Of a stretch of DNA of 64,000 nt, positions 8,167-17,394 are shown in pieces. Under the pieces are notes generated by a model. It was not told where the DNA came from, searched no databases, and saw only the letters and a list, made by a program, of their open reading frames with translations. Position 1 is the first letter of the stretch. Every line of letters begins with the position of its first letter. The stretch is from Duganella sacchari (GTDB taxonomy: Bacteria; Pseudomonadota; Gammaproteobacteria; Burkholderiales; Burkholderiaceae_D). The stretch spans positions 787,206 through 851,205 of the forward strand of contig NZ_FRCX01000001.1 of NCBI RefSeq assembly GCF_900143065.1, in the 5' to 3' direction. The position numbers and the translations under genes were made by a program.

Positions 8167-8879
8167 GACCGCTCCCGAAGTGAGGCACGCAGGCGTGCCA
8201 CGGCTTGCGTATGCAATTGCGATACGCGCGATTCCGACACACCCATGACGGCGCCGATTTCTTTCAAGTTAAGCTCCTCTTCGTAATACAGGCCCATCAG
8301 CATGCGCTCCCGGTCCGGCAGCGCATCGATGGCATCGATCACGGCCTGGCGGAAGTCGCCGTCCAGCAGTGACCGCAGCGGATCGGCCTCGTCATCCGAC
8401 GCATAACGGTCGAGGAAGCTGTCGTTGCCGTCGTCGTCGTGAAAATCCTCGTAATAAACCAGCTGGTGGCCGCCACCATCGCCCAGCATTTCCTGGTAGT
8501 CGGCCAGCGACAGCTTGAGCGACTTGGCCACTTCCGATTCGCTGGGCGGGCGGCCCAGACGCTGCTGCAAGGTGGACATTGCGGCCTCGACCTTGCGCAT
8601 GTTTTGCCGCAGCGAGCGCGGCAGCCAGTCGCTATTGCGCAGCTCATCGAGCATGGCGCCGCGGATGCGCAGCACCGCATAGGTTTCAAATTGCGCGCCG
8701 TGCGTTTCTTCGTAACGGCTGATGGCGTCTAGCAGGCCGATCATTCCAGCTTGCACCAGATCGTCGACTTCGACGCTGGGTGGCAGTTTCGCCTTCATGT
8801 GGTGGGCCAGGCGCTTGACCAACGGCATGTGCTCCGTCAGCAAAGTATCCTTGTCCGCTTTCCCTTTTACCGTGTACAT
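8148..8879 (-). CDS. fliA: RNA polymerase sigma-28 factor FliA
   Basis: FliA directs late flagellar genes. The 243-residue protein contains sigma region 2 (L-P-P-S-V-E-V-D-D-L-V-Q-A-G-M-I-G-L-L-D-A, then F-E-T-Y-A-V-L-R-I-R-G-A-M-L-D-E-L-R), region 3, and region 4 (L-P-D-R-E-R-M-L-M-G-L-Y-Y-E-E-E-L-N-L-K-E-I-G followed by the helix-turn-helix G-V-S-E-S-R-V-S-Q-L). It is encoded 18 bases after flhG in the flhF-flhG-fliA-motC-motD order common to polar flagellar clusters. FlgM at 5799 is its inhibitor, and the promoter at 5725 is a likely target. Confidence 0.96.
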   Translation of the reverse strand: MYTVKGKADKDTLLTEHMPLVKRLAHHMKAKLPPSVEVDDLVQAGMIGLLDAISRYEETHGAQFETYAVLRIRGAMLDELRNSDWLPRSLRQNMRKVEAAMSTLQQRLGRPPSESEVAKSLKLSLADYQEMLGDGGGHQLVYYEDFHDDDGNDSFLDRYASDDEADPLRSLLDGDFRQAVIDAIDALPDRERMLMGLYYEEELNLKEIGAVMGVSESRVSQLHTQAVARLRASLRERSWTGPA

Positions 8880-8897
8880 TCGAATAATTTTTATGAA

Positions 8898-9719
8898 TTA
8901 AGCGCTGAGTTGCCCACTACTCCCCAGCGCAAAGCGCCCCGCCAGTTGACGAAACGCGACCGAGGCCCCAGCCAGCGGAAACGCATCTACCACCGCGCGC
9001 CCCAAGCGCGCAGCGCGTTGCAGATACTCGTCCGCAGGCACGGACCCCATGGAAACCAGGTTGACAGCAAGATATCGGCTTGCCGCCTGTGCCATATTAT
9101 CGTAAACCACCTTGGCTTCGGCTTCGGAAGCACCCGTGACCAGGATTCCGAACGGCCGGCGGCCCAGTTCCTGGTTCAAGCGCTTAATCATACTGTAGGC
9201 AGCCTTGATCGAGGTAGCGCTATTGGACACTTGTACCACGATGTCCGAGCTGGCCATGATGGGCACCGGGAACGCGTCGCCATCAAATTCGCCATCGACC
9301 AGCACCATGCCGGTCTGTTTGGCCAGCACATCAAAGGCTTTGGCCAGGCGCCGGGTTTCGTCCGGGCCGGAGCGCGCTGCGCCGCGTGTCATGGACGCCA
9401 CCGCAAATCCCTGCGGCACCTGGTGGATCACCTGGTTCAGGCCGCATTCCTGGCGCGCCACGTTGAGCAGGCTGTGGCCGCCATCGACGCCGAGCCGCGA
9501 GGCCACGCCATGCACGCTGGCGCAGGCATCGACGATCAGCACATCATTGCCGGCGCGCGACAGCGATGCGCCCAGGTTGACCAGCATGGAGCCCTTGTCA
9601 TCCTGCGGCGCGGCCGACAGGAAGGTGACGATGCGGGGCTGCGGCCCCGCCAGCATGCGGCGGAGTCCCTCCGCCTGGTCGAAATTGAAGTTAGCCAAGG
9701 TGGACCTCGCGCAGGCCAT
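8898..9719 (-). CDS. flhG: MinD-like flagellar number regulator FlhG (FleN) with degenerate P-loop
   Basis: FlhG is a ParA/MinD-type ATPase that limits flagellar number together with FlhF. The D-Q-A-E-G-L-R-R-M motif near the N-terminus is the family hallmark, and the fold is recognisable (L-I-V-D-A-C-A-S-V-H-G near residue 62). However, the deviant Walker A (K-G-G-x-G-K-S/T) is replaced around residues 36-45 by A-A-P-Q-D-D-K-G-S-M. The ATG at 9719 overlaps flhF by 29 bases; an in-frame TTG at 9698 would give M-A-N-F-N-F-D-Q-A-E, closer to the family start, so the true start may be there. Gene order flhF-flhG-fliA supports the call. Confidence 0.87.
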   Translation of the reverse strand: MACARSTLANFNFDQAEGLRRMLAGPQPRIVTFLSAAPQDDKGSMLVNLGASLSRAGNDVLIVDACASVHGVASRLGVDGGHSLLNVARQECGLNQVIHQVPQGFAVASMTRGAARSGPDETRRLAKAFDVLAKQTGMVLVDGEFDGDAFPVPIMASSDIVVQVSNSATSIKAAYSMIKRLNQELGRRPFGILVTGASEAEAKVVYDNMAQAASRYLAVNLVSMGSVPADEYLQRAARLGRAVVDAFPLAGASVAFRQLAGRFALGSSGQLSA

Positions 9720-11127
9720 GGTCGTTGCTCATCAGCAGAGGCAGCTCTGCATCCAGATATTGGGTGTAGACGACGTCGCGCTTGAGCTTGAAGGCGCGGT
9801 CGATCAGGTAGGCCGGGTCGGCCAGGTGCAGGTCTTCCGGCACGCGCTGGCCGTTGGAGACATAGAACAGGTTGAGCTTCTGGCGGATCACCACGTCCAG
9901 CACGTTGCCGATGGCGGCCGCTTCGTCGAGCTTGGTCATGATGCAGCCGGCCAGGCCACTGCCCTGGTAGGCGCGCACCACTTCGCTCAGGGTTTCCTGG
10001 GTGGCGGTCGCGTTCAGGCACAGCAGGCGTTTGACGTTGGCGCCCGCGCCTTGCAGCATGGAAACCTGCTCGGTCACCATCTGGTCGCGCTGGCTGACGC
10101 CGACCGTGTCGATCAGCACGGTGTGCTTGTTTTTCAGTTCCTTGAGGGCGATGCGCAGGTCGGCTTCGTCCTTGACCGAGTGCACCATCACGCCCAGGAT
10201 CTTGCCGTAGATGCGCAGTTGCTCGTGGGCGCCGATCCGGTAGGCGTCGGTGGTAATCAGCGCCAGCTTGTCCGGGCCGTGGCGCATCACGCAGCGCGCG
10301 GCCAGCTTGGCGGTGCTGGTGGTCTTGCCGACGCCGGTCGGGCCGACCAGCGCAAACACGCCGCCCTGGTCGATCAACGCATCTTCGTTGGCCATGGTTT
10401 GCAGGTTGCGCGTGAGGACGGTTTTAATCCAGCGCAGGCTGTCGGCGGCATCGCGGCCCGCCGGCAGTTTTTCAATCAGGTAGCGCGCCAGGCTGGCCGA
10501 GAAGCCGGCCGCCAGCATGGAGCGCAGCACCGCGGTCTTGTGCGGTTCGCGCGCTTGCGTGGCGCCCCAGGACAATTCCGCCAGCTGGGTTTCCATCATG
10601 CCGCGCATGGCGCGGATTTCACTCATCATGCCGCTCATTTCCACGGCGGCCGATTCCTTGGCGCTGGCGACGGCGGCGCTGACCATGGCCGCGATCTGGC
10701 TGGCGTCGATGGCCGGCGCGGCTTTCGGCTGCGGTGCGGCTGGTGCGGAGGGTGCAGGCGCGGCGGCGGCAACCTTGGTGGCCAGCGAGGAATGCGAGGC
10801 GACCACGCGGCGTTGCGGCTGTGGCGGCAGGCTGGCCGGCTTGGCGGCCATGGCCGGCGACATATGCGGCAACTCTTCTTCAAAGCGTGGTTCGATGCGG
10901 GCGGACGGTACCGCCGTGCTCAGGTCCAGCGACGGTGCCGGTTCGGCCATCGGCGAATGCGGCGCAGGCATGGCCAGCGAAGCGGCGTCATCATTGGCCA
11001 GGGCCAGGATTTCAACCACGCCATCCGACTGGCGGTTGGACAGGATGACGGCATCGGGGCCGAGCGATTCGCGGACTTTGCGCAGCGCTTCGCGGGAAGT
11101 CGGTGCGGTAAATTTTTTAACGTTCAT
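9691..11127 (-). CDS. flhF: Flagellar biosynthesis SRP-type GTPase FlhF
   Basis: FlhF places the flagellum at the pole. The 478-residue protein has a basic N-terminal B domain, a long Ala/Pro-rich linker (about residues 50-140), and the SRP-type NG domains. The P-loop G-P-T-G-V-G-K-T-T is at about 262-270, followed by I-T-T-D-A-Y-R-I-G-A-H-E-Q-L, D-T-V-G-V-S-Q-R-D and T-K-L-D-E-A-A, which are the SRP GTPase motifs. It is the first gene of the flhF-flhG-fliA-motCD run. The 130 bases upstream hold AT-rich stretches but no promoter I can assign. Confidence 0.96.
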   Translation of the reverse strand: MNVKKFTAPTSREALRKVRESLGPDAVILSNRQSDGVVEILALANDDAASLAMPAPHSPMAEPAPSLDLSTAVPSARIEPRFEEELPHMSPAMAAKPASLPPQPQRRVVASHSSLATKVAAAAPAPSAPAAPQPKAAPAIDASQIAAMVSAAVASAKESAAVEMSGMMSEIRAMRGMMETQLAELSWGATQAREPHKTAVLRSMLAAGFSASLARYLIEKLPAGRDAADSLRWIKTVLTRNLQTMANEDALIDQGGVFALVGPTGVGKTTSTAKLAARCVMRHGPDKLALITTDAYRIGAHEQLRIYGKILGVMVHSVKDEADLRIALKELKNKHTVLIDTVGVSQRDQMVTEQVSMLQGAGANVKRLLCLNATATQETLSEVVRAYQGSGLAGCIMTKLDEAAAIGNVLDVVIRQKLNLFYVSNGQRVPEDLHLADPAYLIDRAFKLKRDVVYTQYLDAELPLLMSNDHGLREVHLG

Positions 11128-11257
11128 GACCGTCTCTCAAGGGAACCATTGTGAGTAGCGCGCCTTACCATGCAAGACGCCTTAACTCCTATGGTGCCAT
11201 TATTGACGATGCACTCTGGAAACGATCTGATGAACAGGGGTGGAAATGGGCCGTATT

Positions 11258-12196
11258 TCAGTCGCCGAAAACCTCGTCCAGCGTGGTGGCGCTGGCCGCG
11301 CGCCGCGCCCATGCCGACAACTGCTCGGCACTGCCCACGGCGACCCGTGCCTGCACGGTATTGGCCAGCCCGCCAAAGCGCGCGGCCAGCACTTCAAGCA
11401 ATATTTCAGCACGCCCCTCGGCCCGGCCTTCCTGCCGTCCTTCCTGGCGGCCCATCTCCATACCGATACGCTCAATGGAAGTGATGTAAGGCATAGTCCG
11501 TCTCCTCTCCAGTTGCAACACGGCGTTGCGCAGCCGCGCGTCCAGCGCTGGCGGCAGATGCATCATCCAGTCGATCACGCGGAACAAATCGATGACACGC
11601 TGCCTGTCCCAGTTACGCTGGTACAGTAGCTTGGTCAGCCGCCATTTGAGCTGGCGCCGGCGATGCATCTGCTGCCGGGTGTTCTGCGTGAGCACATGCG
11701 CCGCCGTGACCAGCGCAAACGGGTTGGCATGCTCCAGCAACTGCGCGAGACGGTGGGCGTAATCCTGCAACTTCACGATAGGGAAAACCAGGCTCATTTC
11801 GCAGCCCAGCAAATCGTAGGCGAACAAGGAAGGCCGCCAGCGCGGGCTGTCATCGGCCAGCAGCGCCAGGCTGGCGACCGGCCGCGGGTAGCGGTCAAAC
11901 ACGCGATAGTGATACGTAAAAACCCGCTCGGCAAATCCCGCATCATGCTGCGCTTGTATCTCCAGATGCACCAGCACCCACTGCTCGACGCCGCCGCGCA
12001 GAAATACGCGCACCAGCTTGTCCAGCAGGCGCTTGCCATACACGGCGTCGCGCGACAGCGCCGCCAGTTCCTGATCCAGAAAATCATGCGGCCGCGACCA
12101 GTCGATCGCGGCATGCGCGTCGGGAAAATAAAAAGCCATGAAGTCTGGAAAGTGCTGCGTGATCACTTCCTTCCACGGCGTGTCGTCGTCGTCCAT
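11258..12196 (-). CDS. Rpn/YhgA-like family protein (PD-(D/E)XK nuclease-like, transposase-associated)
   Basis: The 312-residue protein resembles the Rpn/PDDEXK group once called putative transposases. The N-terminal region has F-P-D-F-M-A-F-Y-F-P and D-F-L-D-Q-E-L-A, then D-K-L-V-R-V-F and V-L-V-H-L-E-I-Q-A-Q-H-D; the E-x-Q pair matches the degenerate nuclease core seen in this family. The C-terminus has the characteristic repeated G-R-x-E-G-R-x-E-G stretch and a helical tail. It is not a flagellar protein, yet it lies between flhA and flhF on the same strand, 49 bases upstream of flhA. Composition is like its neighbours, so insertion is not recent. The cellular role is uncertain. Confidence 0.75.
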   Translation of the reverse strand: MDDDDTPWKEVITQHFPDFMAFYFPDAHAAIDWSRPHDFLDQELAALSRDAVYGKRLLDKLVRVFLRGGVEQWVLVHLEIQAQHDAGFAERVFTYHYRVFDRYPRPVASLALLADDSPRWRPSLFAYDLLGCEMSLVFPIVKLQDYAHRLAQLLEHANPFALVTAAHVLTQNTRQQMHRRRQLKWRLTKLLYQRNWDRQRVIDLFRVIDWMMHLPPALDARLRNAVLQLERRRTMPYITSIERIGMEMGRQEGRQEGRAEGRAEILLEVLAARFGGLANTVQARVAVGSAEQLSAWARRAASATTLDEVFGD

Positions 12197-12245
12197 TCAG
12201 GCAGTCTAGGCCGCCTGCATGGACACGACTATGGCTAGATCAAGC

Positions 12246-14369
12246 TTAAGCCGGTTGCTGTCCCACCAGCGCGGTGACGCGGATGGTTTTGCTTTCCGGG
12301 ATCTCCGCATGCGACAGCACCTTCAGCTGCGGCAGGGAACGGCGCAGGAAGCGCGACAGCAAAGCACGCAAGGGTCCCGGCACCAGCAGCACCGGCGTCA
12401 GGCCCAGCGCCTCCTGCTGCGCGGCCGCCTGCTGAGCCTGCTGTGCGATGGTGTCCGCCAGGCCCGGCTCGATACCGGCGCCATCGGGACCGCTAGCCTG
12501 CAGCGCCTGCATCAGCAAGCGTTCCAGACGGTTATCCAGCGTCATCACCGACAGTTCCGCGGCGCCCGGGAACAGCTGCTGCACAATCGCCCGGCCCAGC
12601 GCGATACGCACCAGCGCGGTGAGGTCGTTGGCATCCTGCGTGTGCACCGCGTGTTCGGCCAGGGTTTCGATAATCGAGCGCATGTCGCGGATGTGCACGC
12701 CCTCCATGAGCAGGTTCTGCAAGACCTTCTGCAAGGTCGAGATCGACACCATCTTGGGCACCAGGTCTTCCACCAGCTTGGGCGCTTCCTTGCTCAGATG
12801 GTCCAGCAGTTGCTGCACTTCGCCACGGCCCAGCAGCTCGGCAGCGTGCGTGGTAATCAGGTGATTCAAGTGCGTCGCCACCACCGTGCCCGCATCCACC
12901 ACGGTATAGCCCAGGCCTTGCGCCTGGTCGCGCAGATTGGCGTCGATCCACACCGCTGGCAGGCCAAACGCCGGATCGATGGTCACCATGCCCTGCAAGG
13001 TGCCGGTCGCCATGCCCGGATTAATCGCCAGGAACTGGCCGTTGTAGGCTTCGCCCGTGCCGACTTCCACGCCCTTGAGCGTGATGCGGTAGGCCGATGG
13101 CTTCAATTCCAGATTGTCGCGGATGTGCACCGGCGGCGCCAGGAAGCCGACCTCCTGCGCGAATTTCTTGCGGATACCCTTGATGCGCTTGAGCAGTTCG
13201 CCGCCCTGGGTTTTGTCCACCAGCGGAATCAGGCGATAGCCCACTTCCAGGCCCAGCGTATCGACCGGCATCACGTCCTGCCAGCTGGCCTCCTCCTGCT
13301 CGGCAGCGGCCGCCGCTGCCGGCGCCGCCGCTTCCGCCGCAGCCGTCTCAGCCGCAACCTTCTGCACTTTTTTCTTGGACATCAGATAGGCCGAACCGCC
13401 GAGGCTGGCGGCCAGCAGCAGAAACACCAGGTTGGGCATGCCGGGGATCAGCCCCATGCCGCCGATGATACCGGCCGTGATGTACAGCACTTCCGGCTTG
13501 GCAAACAGCTCGCCCACCAGCTGCGCACCAATGTCCTGGTCGCTGGCCACGCGCGACACCACGATACCGGCAGCAATCGAAATCACCAGCGACGGGATCT
13601 GGGCCACCAGGCCGTCACCGATGGCCAGCATGGTGTAGTTCTTGGTCGCATCGCCAAACGCCATATCGTGCTGCAGCACGCCGACCAGCAGGCCACCCAC
13701 CACGTTAATTACCGTCACCAGAATACCGGCGACCGCGTCACCGCGCACATACTTGCTGGCACCGTCCATCGCGCCGTAGAATTCCGCTTCCATCGACACT
13801 TCGCTACGGCGCTTCTTCGCTTCCGCTTCGCCGATCAGGCCGGCGTTGAGGTCGGCGTCAATCGCCATCTGCTTACCCGGCATGGCATCCAGGGCGAAAC
13901 GTGCGCCCACCTCGGCAATACGGCCCGCGCCCTTGGTCACGACCACGAAGTTGATGATGGTCAGAATCACGAACACCACGATACCGACGGTGTAGTTACC
14001 GCCGATCAGGAAGTGGCCAAACGCCTCGATCACTTTACCGGCCGCATCCGCGCCAGTATGGCCTTCGGTCAGCACCACGCGCGTGGACGCCACGTTCAGC
14101 GACAGGCGCAGCATGGTGGACACCAGCAGAATCGTCGGGAAGGACATGAAGTCCAGCGGCTTCACCGTGTATAGCGAAGTCAGCAGCACGATCACCGACA
14201 GCGCGATATTAAAGCTGAAGAACAAATCCAGCACGAACGCGGGCAGCGGCAGGATCATCATGGCCAGCAGCATGACGATCAGGATAGGCGCCGCCAGGCT
14301 GGCCTTGTTCTGCGACGAGGCCAGGCCTTGCAGCCATGGCGGTAGCTTCACGTTGCTGAGGGCGTTCAT
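12246..14369 (-). CDS. flhA: Flagellar type III export gate protein FlhA
   Basis: FlhA is the large export-gate subunit, with 707 residues as expected. The N-terminal half holds about eight membrane segments, with the FHIPEP signature region (G-D-G-L-V-A-Q-I-P-S-L-V-I-S) and the cytoplasmic motif G-A-G-R-I-A-E-V-G-A-R-F-A-L-D-A-M-P-G-K-Q-M. The C-terminal half is the soluble nonamer-forming domain, preceded by an Ala-rich linker near residue 350. Its start overlaps the flhB stop by four bases, indicating coupled translation. Confidence 0.97.
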   Translation of the reverse strand: MNALSNVKLPPWLQGLASSQNKASLAAPILIVMLLAMMILPLPAFVLDLFFSFNIALSVIVLLTSLYTVKPLDFMSFPTILLVSTMLRLSLNVASTRVVLTEGHTGADAAGKVIEAFGHFLIGGNYTVGIVVFVILTIINFVVVTKGAGRIAEVGARFALDAMPGKQMAIDADLNAGLIGEAEAKKRRSEVSMEAEFYGAMDGASKYVRGDAVAGILVTVINVVGGLLVGVLQHDMAFGDATKNYTMLAIGDGLVAQIPSLVISIAAGIVVSRVASDQDIGAQLVGELFAKPEVLYITAGIIGGMGLIPGMPNLVFLLLAASLGGSAYLMSKKKVQKVAAETAAAEAAAPAAAAAAEQEEASWQDVMPVDTLGLEVGYRLIPLVDKTQGGELLKRIKGIRKKFAQEVGFLAPPVHIRDNLELKPSAYRITLKGVEVGTGEAYNGQFLAINPGMATGTLQGMVTIDPAFGLPAVWIDANLRDQAQGLGYTVVDAGTVVATHLNHLITTHAAELLGRGEVQQLLDHLSKEAPKLVEDLVPKMVSISTLQKVLQNLLMEGVHIRDMRSIIETLAEHAVHTQDANDLTALVRIALGRAIVQQLFPGAAELSVMTLDNRLERLLMQALQASGPDGAGIEPGLADTIAQQAQQAAAQQEALGLTPVLLVPGPLRALLSRFLRRSLPQLKVLSHAEIPESKTIRVTALVGQQPA

Positions 14370-15556
14370 GCAGATGCTCCGTTATTCAAATCTGGTTGCT
14401 TGCCGTGCTTGGGGATGAAGGCCGGGTCCAATGGGTCCATGGTTGGCGGCACGTCGAGTTTCTTCGGCACGTCGGGACGGTTGCCATCGCCGCGGTTGAA
14501 CACGCGCAGCTGGAACACGTACGCCAGCACCTCGGCTACCGCCGCGTACAGCTGTTCCGGGATCTCGTCGCCGATCTCGGTGTGCTTGTGCAGCGCACGC
14601 GCCAGCGCCGGCGCTTCCAGCATGGCGACCTTGTGCTCCTTGGCGATTTCGCGGATCTTGGCCGCCACTTCGTCGGTCCCCTTGGCCACCACTTTTGGTG
14701 CGCCGCGCATATTGTCGTTGTACTTCAGCGCCACCGCGTAGTGGGTCGGGTTGGTGACCACCACGTCGGCGGTCGGCACGTCGGCCATCATGCGGCGCTT
14801 GGCCATCTCGCGCTGCAGCTGGCGGATCTTGCCCTTGATCTGAGGATTGCCGTCCGATTCCTTGGATTCCTGGATCAGCTCCTGGCGCGTCATCTTCAGC
14901 TTGTTGGCGTAGTGCCACATCTGGTACGGACCGTCGATGGCCGCAATCAGGCCCAGCGCGCCAACGATGAACATGAACGCGGCCGCCAGCATGTTCAGCG
15001 TGTGGCCGATGCCCAGCTTGAGCGGTTCCAGCGACAGGCCGATCACGGCGTCCTTGTACTTGAGCACCACCAGCCAGGCCACAAAGCCGACCACGATGGT
15101 TTTCAGCAGCGCCTTGAGCAGCTCGACCAGCGCATTGGTCGAAATCATATTGCTGATGCCGCTGATGGGATTGAGCTTGTTGAAATTGGGGGTAAACGCC
15201 TTGGCGCTGAACAGCCAGCCGCCGACCAGCATGGGCGAGGCCAGCGCGACCACCATGACCGCCACCCCCAGCGGCAGGCAGGCGATCAGCACCTGCACCA
15301 CATCGACGGCGATGCGGTGGAACAGCACGTCGGCATTGAAGATTTGCTCCTGGTCGAGCTTGAGCCCGGACACCAGCACAGCCTGCAACTGGCGTATCAA
15401 GCCATCGCTGGTCATCCACAGACCGGCGCCAGCCGCCATCAGCACGGTAAACGTCGCCACTTCCCGCGATCGGGGCACGTCGCCTTCTTCTCGCGCCTGC
15501 TCGAGGCGCTTCGCTGACGCGGGTTCGGTCTTTTCGGCGTCGCTATCTTCTGCCAT
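14366..15556 (-). CDS. flhB: Flagellar type III export gate protein FlhB
   Basis: FlhB switches export substrate specificity from hook to filament by self-cleavage. The 396-residue protein starts with the family motif K-T-E-x-A-(S/T)-x-K-R-L-E-Q-A-R-E-E-G, has four membrane segments, and has the autocleavage site N-P-T-H at residues 269-272. The C-terminal tail is longer than in Salmonella and is proline-rich. It is first in the flhB-flhA pair. The upstream 118 bases hold a hairpin but no obvious promoter. Confidence 0.97.
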   Translation of the reverse strand: MAEDSDAEKTEPASAKRLEQAREEGDVPRSREVATFTVLMAAGAGLWMTSDGLIRQLQAVLVSGLKLDQEQIFNADVLFHRIAVDVVQVLIACLPLGVAVMVVALASPMLVGGWLFSAKAFTPNFNKLNPISGISNMISTNALVELLKALLKTIVVGFVAWLVVLKYKDAVIGLSLEPLKLGIGHTLNMLAAAFMFIVGALGLIAAIDGPYQMWHYANKLKMTRQELIQESKESDGNPQIKGKIRQLQREMAKRRMMADVPTADVVVTNPTHYAVALKYNDNMRGAPKVVAKGTDEVAAKIREIAKEHKVAMLEAPALARALHKHTEIGDEIPEQLYAAVAEVLAYVFQLRVFNRGDGNRPDVPKKLDVPPTMDPLDPAFIPKHGKQPDLNNGASA

Positions 15557-15624
15557 GGGGTCTGCCTGCTGCGTGGTTAAACTTCAACAGTGCCATTATC
15601 GGGCGCAGCGGCAACAGATCATCG

Positions 15625-15659
15625 GTGGAATACGGCGGGTTTTCACCGCCATATCCACG
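15625..15659. other. Imperfect inverted repeat between flhB and the FAH-family gene
   Basis: GTGGAATACGGCGG and CCGCCATATCCAC form a stem of about 13 bp with one bulge and one G-T pair, closing a seven-base loop. There is no U-run on either side, so a Rho-independent terminator is not clear. It may be the 3'-end structure of the rsuA-FAH transcript or part of the flhB control region. Confidence 0.5.
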
Positions 15660-15674
15660 ATTCCATGGAGAAAC

Positions 15675-16652
15675 TCAGGCTTGTTTGACGGTTTGGGCGA
15701 TGGCGCCGAACACCGATTTGCCGTCGTCCAGCATTTCGATGCGGATGGTGTCGCCAAACGCCATGTACGGCGTGACGGGCTCGCCGCCGGCGATCATCTC
15801 CAGGCAGCGCTGCTCGGCAATGCAGGAATAACCACGTTTGGCGTCCTTGTTGGACACGGTGCCCGAGCCGATGATGGATCCGGCACGCACATTGCGCGAC
15901 TTGGCCAGGTGGGCAATCAGCTGCGGGAAGTTGAACACCATGTCCACGCCCGCCTGCGGCTTGCCGACCAGCTTGCCGTTCCAGGTCGACAGCAGCGGCA
16001 GATGGACTTTGCCGCCCTTCCAGGCGTCGCCCAGCTCGTCCGGCGTGACCGCCACCGGCGAGAAGCTGGTGGACGGCTTGGATTGCACGAAACCGAAGCC
16101 CTTGGCCAGCTCTTCCGGTATCAGATTGCGCAGCGAGACGTCGTTGGCCAACATCAGCAGGCGGATGCACTGGTGGGCCTGGTCGGCGGTCGCGCCCATG
16201 GGCACGTCGTCGGTGATGACCGCCACTTCTGCTTCGAAATCGATGCCCCACTCTTCGTGCATCAGCCTGATGTCGTCGGCCGGGCCAAGGAAATCGTCGC
16301 TGCCGCCCTGGTACATGAGCGGGTCTTCCCAGAACGACGCAGGCATGTCCGCGCCGCGCGCCTTGCGCACCAGTTCGACATGGTTCACATAGGCCGAGCC
16401 GTCCGCCCACTGGTAGGCGCGCGGCAGCGGCGCCATGCAGTTGCCGGGCTCGAAGTCGAAGCTGCGGCGGCCGCCGCCCCGGTTCAGTTCCTGATAGATG
16501 GCATCCAGTTGCGGCGCAATGAAAGTCCAGTCATCGAGCGCGTGCTGCAGGGTGCGGGCGATGCCATCGGCCAGCTGCGCGGTTTTCAGGTCGCGCGACA
16601 CCACCATGAGCTGACCGTCGCGGGTGCCATCTTTCAGGGTAGCGAGTTTCAT
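15675..16652 (-). CDS. Fumarylacetoacetate hydrolase family protein
   Basis: FAH-fold enzyme of 325 residues; the family cleaves C-C bonds in beta-diketo acids such as fumarylacetoacetate, or has related activities. The metal-binding core is visible: W-G-I-D-F-E-A-E-V-A-V (the E-x-E pair near residue 138), then G-S-G-T-V-S-N-K-D and the C-terminal G-D-T-I-R-I-E. The N-terminal 80 residues are the extra domain of the longer FAH subfamily. It overlaps the 3' end of the RsuA gene by four bases. No tyrosine-degradation genes are nearby, so the substrate cannot be set from context. Confidence 0.88.
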   Translation of the reverse strand: MKLATLKDGTRDGQLMVVSRDLKTAQLADGIARTLQHALDDWTFIAPQLDAIYQELNRGGGRRSFDFEPGNCMAPLPRAYQWADGSAYVNHVELVRKARGADMPASFWEDPLMYQGGSDDFLGPADDIRLMHEEWGIDFEAEVAVITDDVPMGATADQAHQCIRLLMLANDVSLRNLIPEELAKGFGFVQSKPSTSFSPVAVTPDELGDAWKGGKVHLPLLSTWNGKLVGKPQAGVDMVFNFPQLIAHLAKSRNVRAGSIIGSGTVSNKDAKRGYSCIAEQRCLEMIAGGEPVTPYMAFGDTIRIEMLDDGKSVFGAIAQTVKQA

Positions 16653-17365
16653 GCGGGCGCCAGCAAAGCCAGTTGTTCAGGCGTGAGGTAGCACCAGTCG
16701 CCTTCTTCGATATTCAATGCCGACAGCTCCAGGCCGCCAATCGCCGAACGGTGCAAGGCACTGCAATGATTGTCGGCAGCCGCCAGCATGCGCTTGACCT
16801 GGTGATACTTGCCCTGCTCCAGCACGATCTCCAGCTGATGCTCGCCGCGCTTGATGCAGGTCTGCGCCGCCAGCGGTTCCGGTTCGTCATGCAGCTTCAC
16901 GCCCGACAGCAATTTGGCGATCAGTTCGTCCGTGACCGGCTCTGCCGTGGTGGCCTGGTAGATTTTCGGCACATGGCGCTTTGGCGACGATTGTGCATGG
17001 ATAAAGGCGCCATCGTCGGACATCAGCAGCATGCCGGTCGTATCATGGTCAAGCCGGCCGACCGGCTGCACTTCACGCCAGGTGAACTCTTCCGGCAGCA
17101 AGGTCAGCACGCCAGGATGGTGGCTGGGCTTGCGCGAGCACTCGTAGTTCTGCGGTTTAAACAGCGCGATATAGACGTGTTCGCGGTACACCACCTCTTC
17201 GTCGAACAGGGTGAATACCAGCCCATCGGTTTCGATGGCTGCTTTGTAGTTGTCGTGCACTTCGCCGTTGATTGTCACTTCGCCATCCTCGATGAGGGAG
17301 CGGCAGTACTTGCGGGTGCCATAGCCCTGCGATTGCAGGATGCGGTCCAAGGATAATTTGCTCAT
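16649..17365 (-). CDS. rsuA: 16S rRNA pseudouridine(516) synthase (RsuA family)
   Basis: The 238-residue protein has an N-terminal S4 RNA-binding domain (L-D-R-I-L-Q-S-Q-G-Y-G-T-R, then I-N-G-E-V) and the catalytic RsuA motif G-R-L-D-H-D-T-T-G, whose Asp is the nucleophile. The ending G-K-Y-H-Q-V-K-R-M-L is also typical. RsuA modifies U516 of 16S rRNA; close relatives RluB, RluE and RluF act on 23S rRNA, so the exact target is inferred from length and motif. It is the first gene of a two-gene operon with the FAH-family gene. An FNR-type box lies 30 bases upstream of its start, shared with the divergent small gene. Confidence 0.88.
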   Translation of the reverse strand: MSKLSLDRILQSQGYGTRKYCRSLIEDGEVTINGEVHDNYKAAIETDGLVFTLFDEEVVYREHVYIALFKPQNYECSRKPSHHPGVLTLLPEEFTWREVQPVGRLDHDTTGMLLMSDDGAFIHAQSSPKRHVPKIYQATTAEPVTDELIAKLLSGVKLHDEPEPLAAQTCIKRGEHQLEIVLEQGKYHQVKRMLAAADNHCSALHRSAIGGLELSALNIEEGDWCYLTPEQLALLAPA

Positions 17366-17394
17366 GGGCGCGATTTTACAGGATGTGTCCAGTG

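Noticed and set aside
9205..11154. Plus-strand open frame opposite flhG and flhF
   Set aside because: Explained by high-GC third positions of the minus-strand genes.
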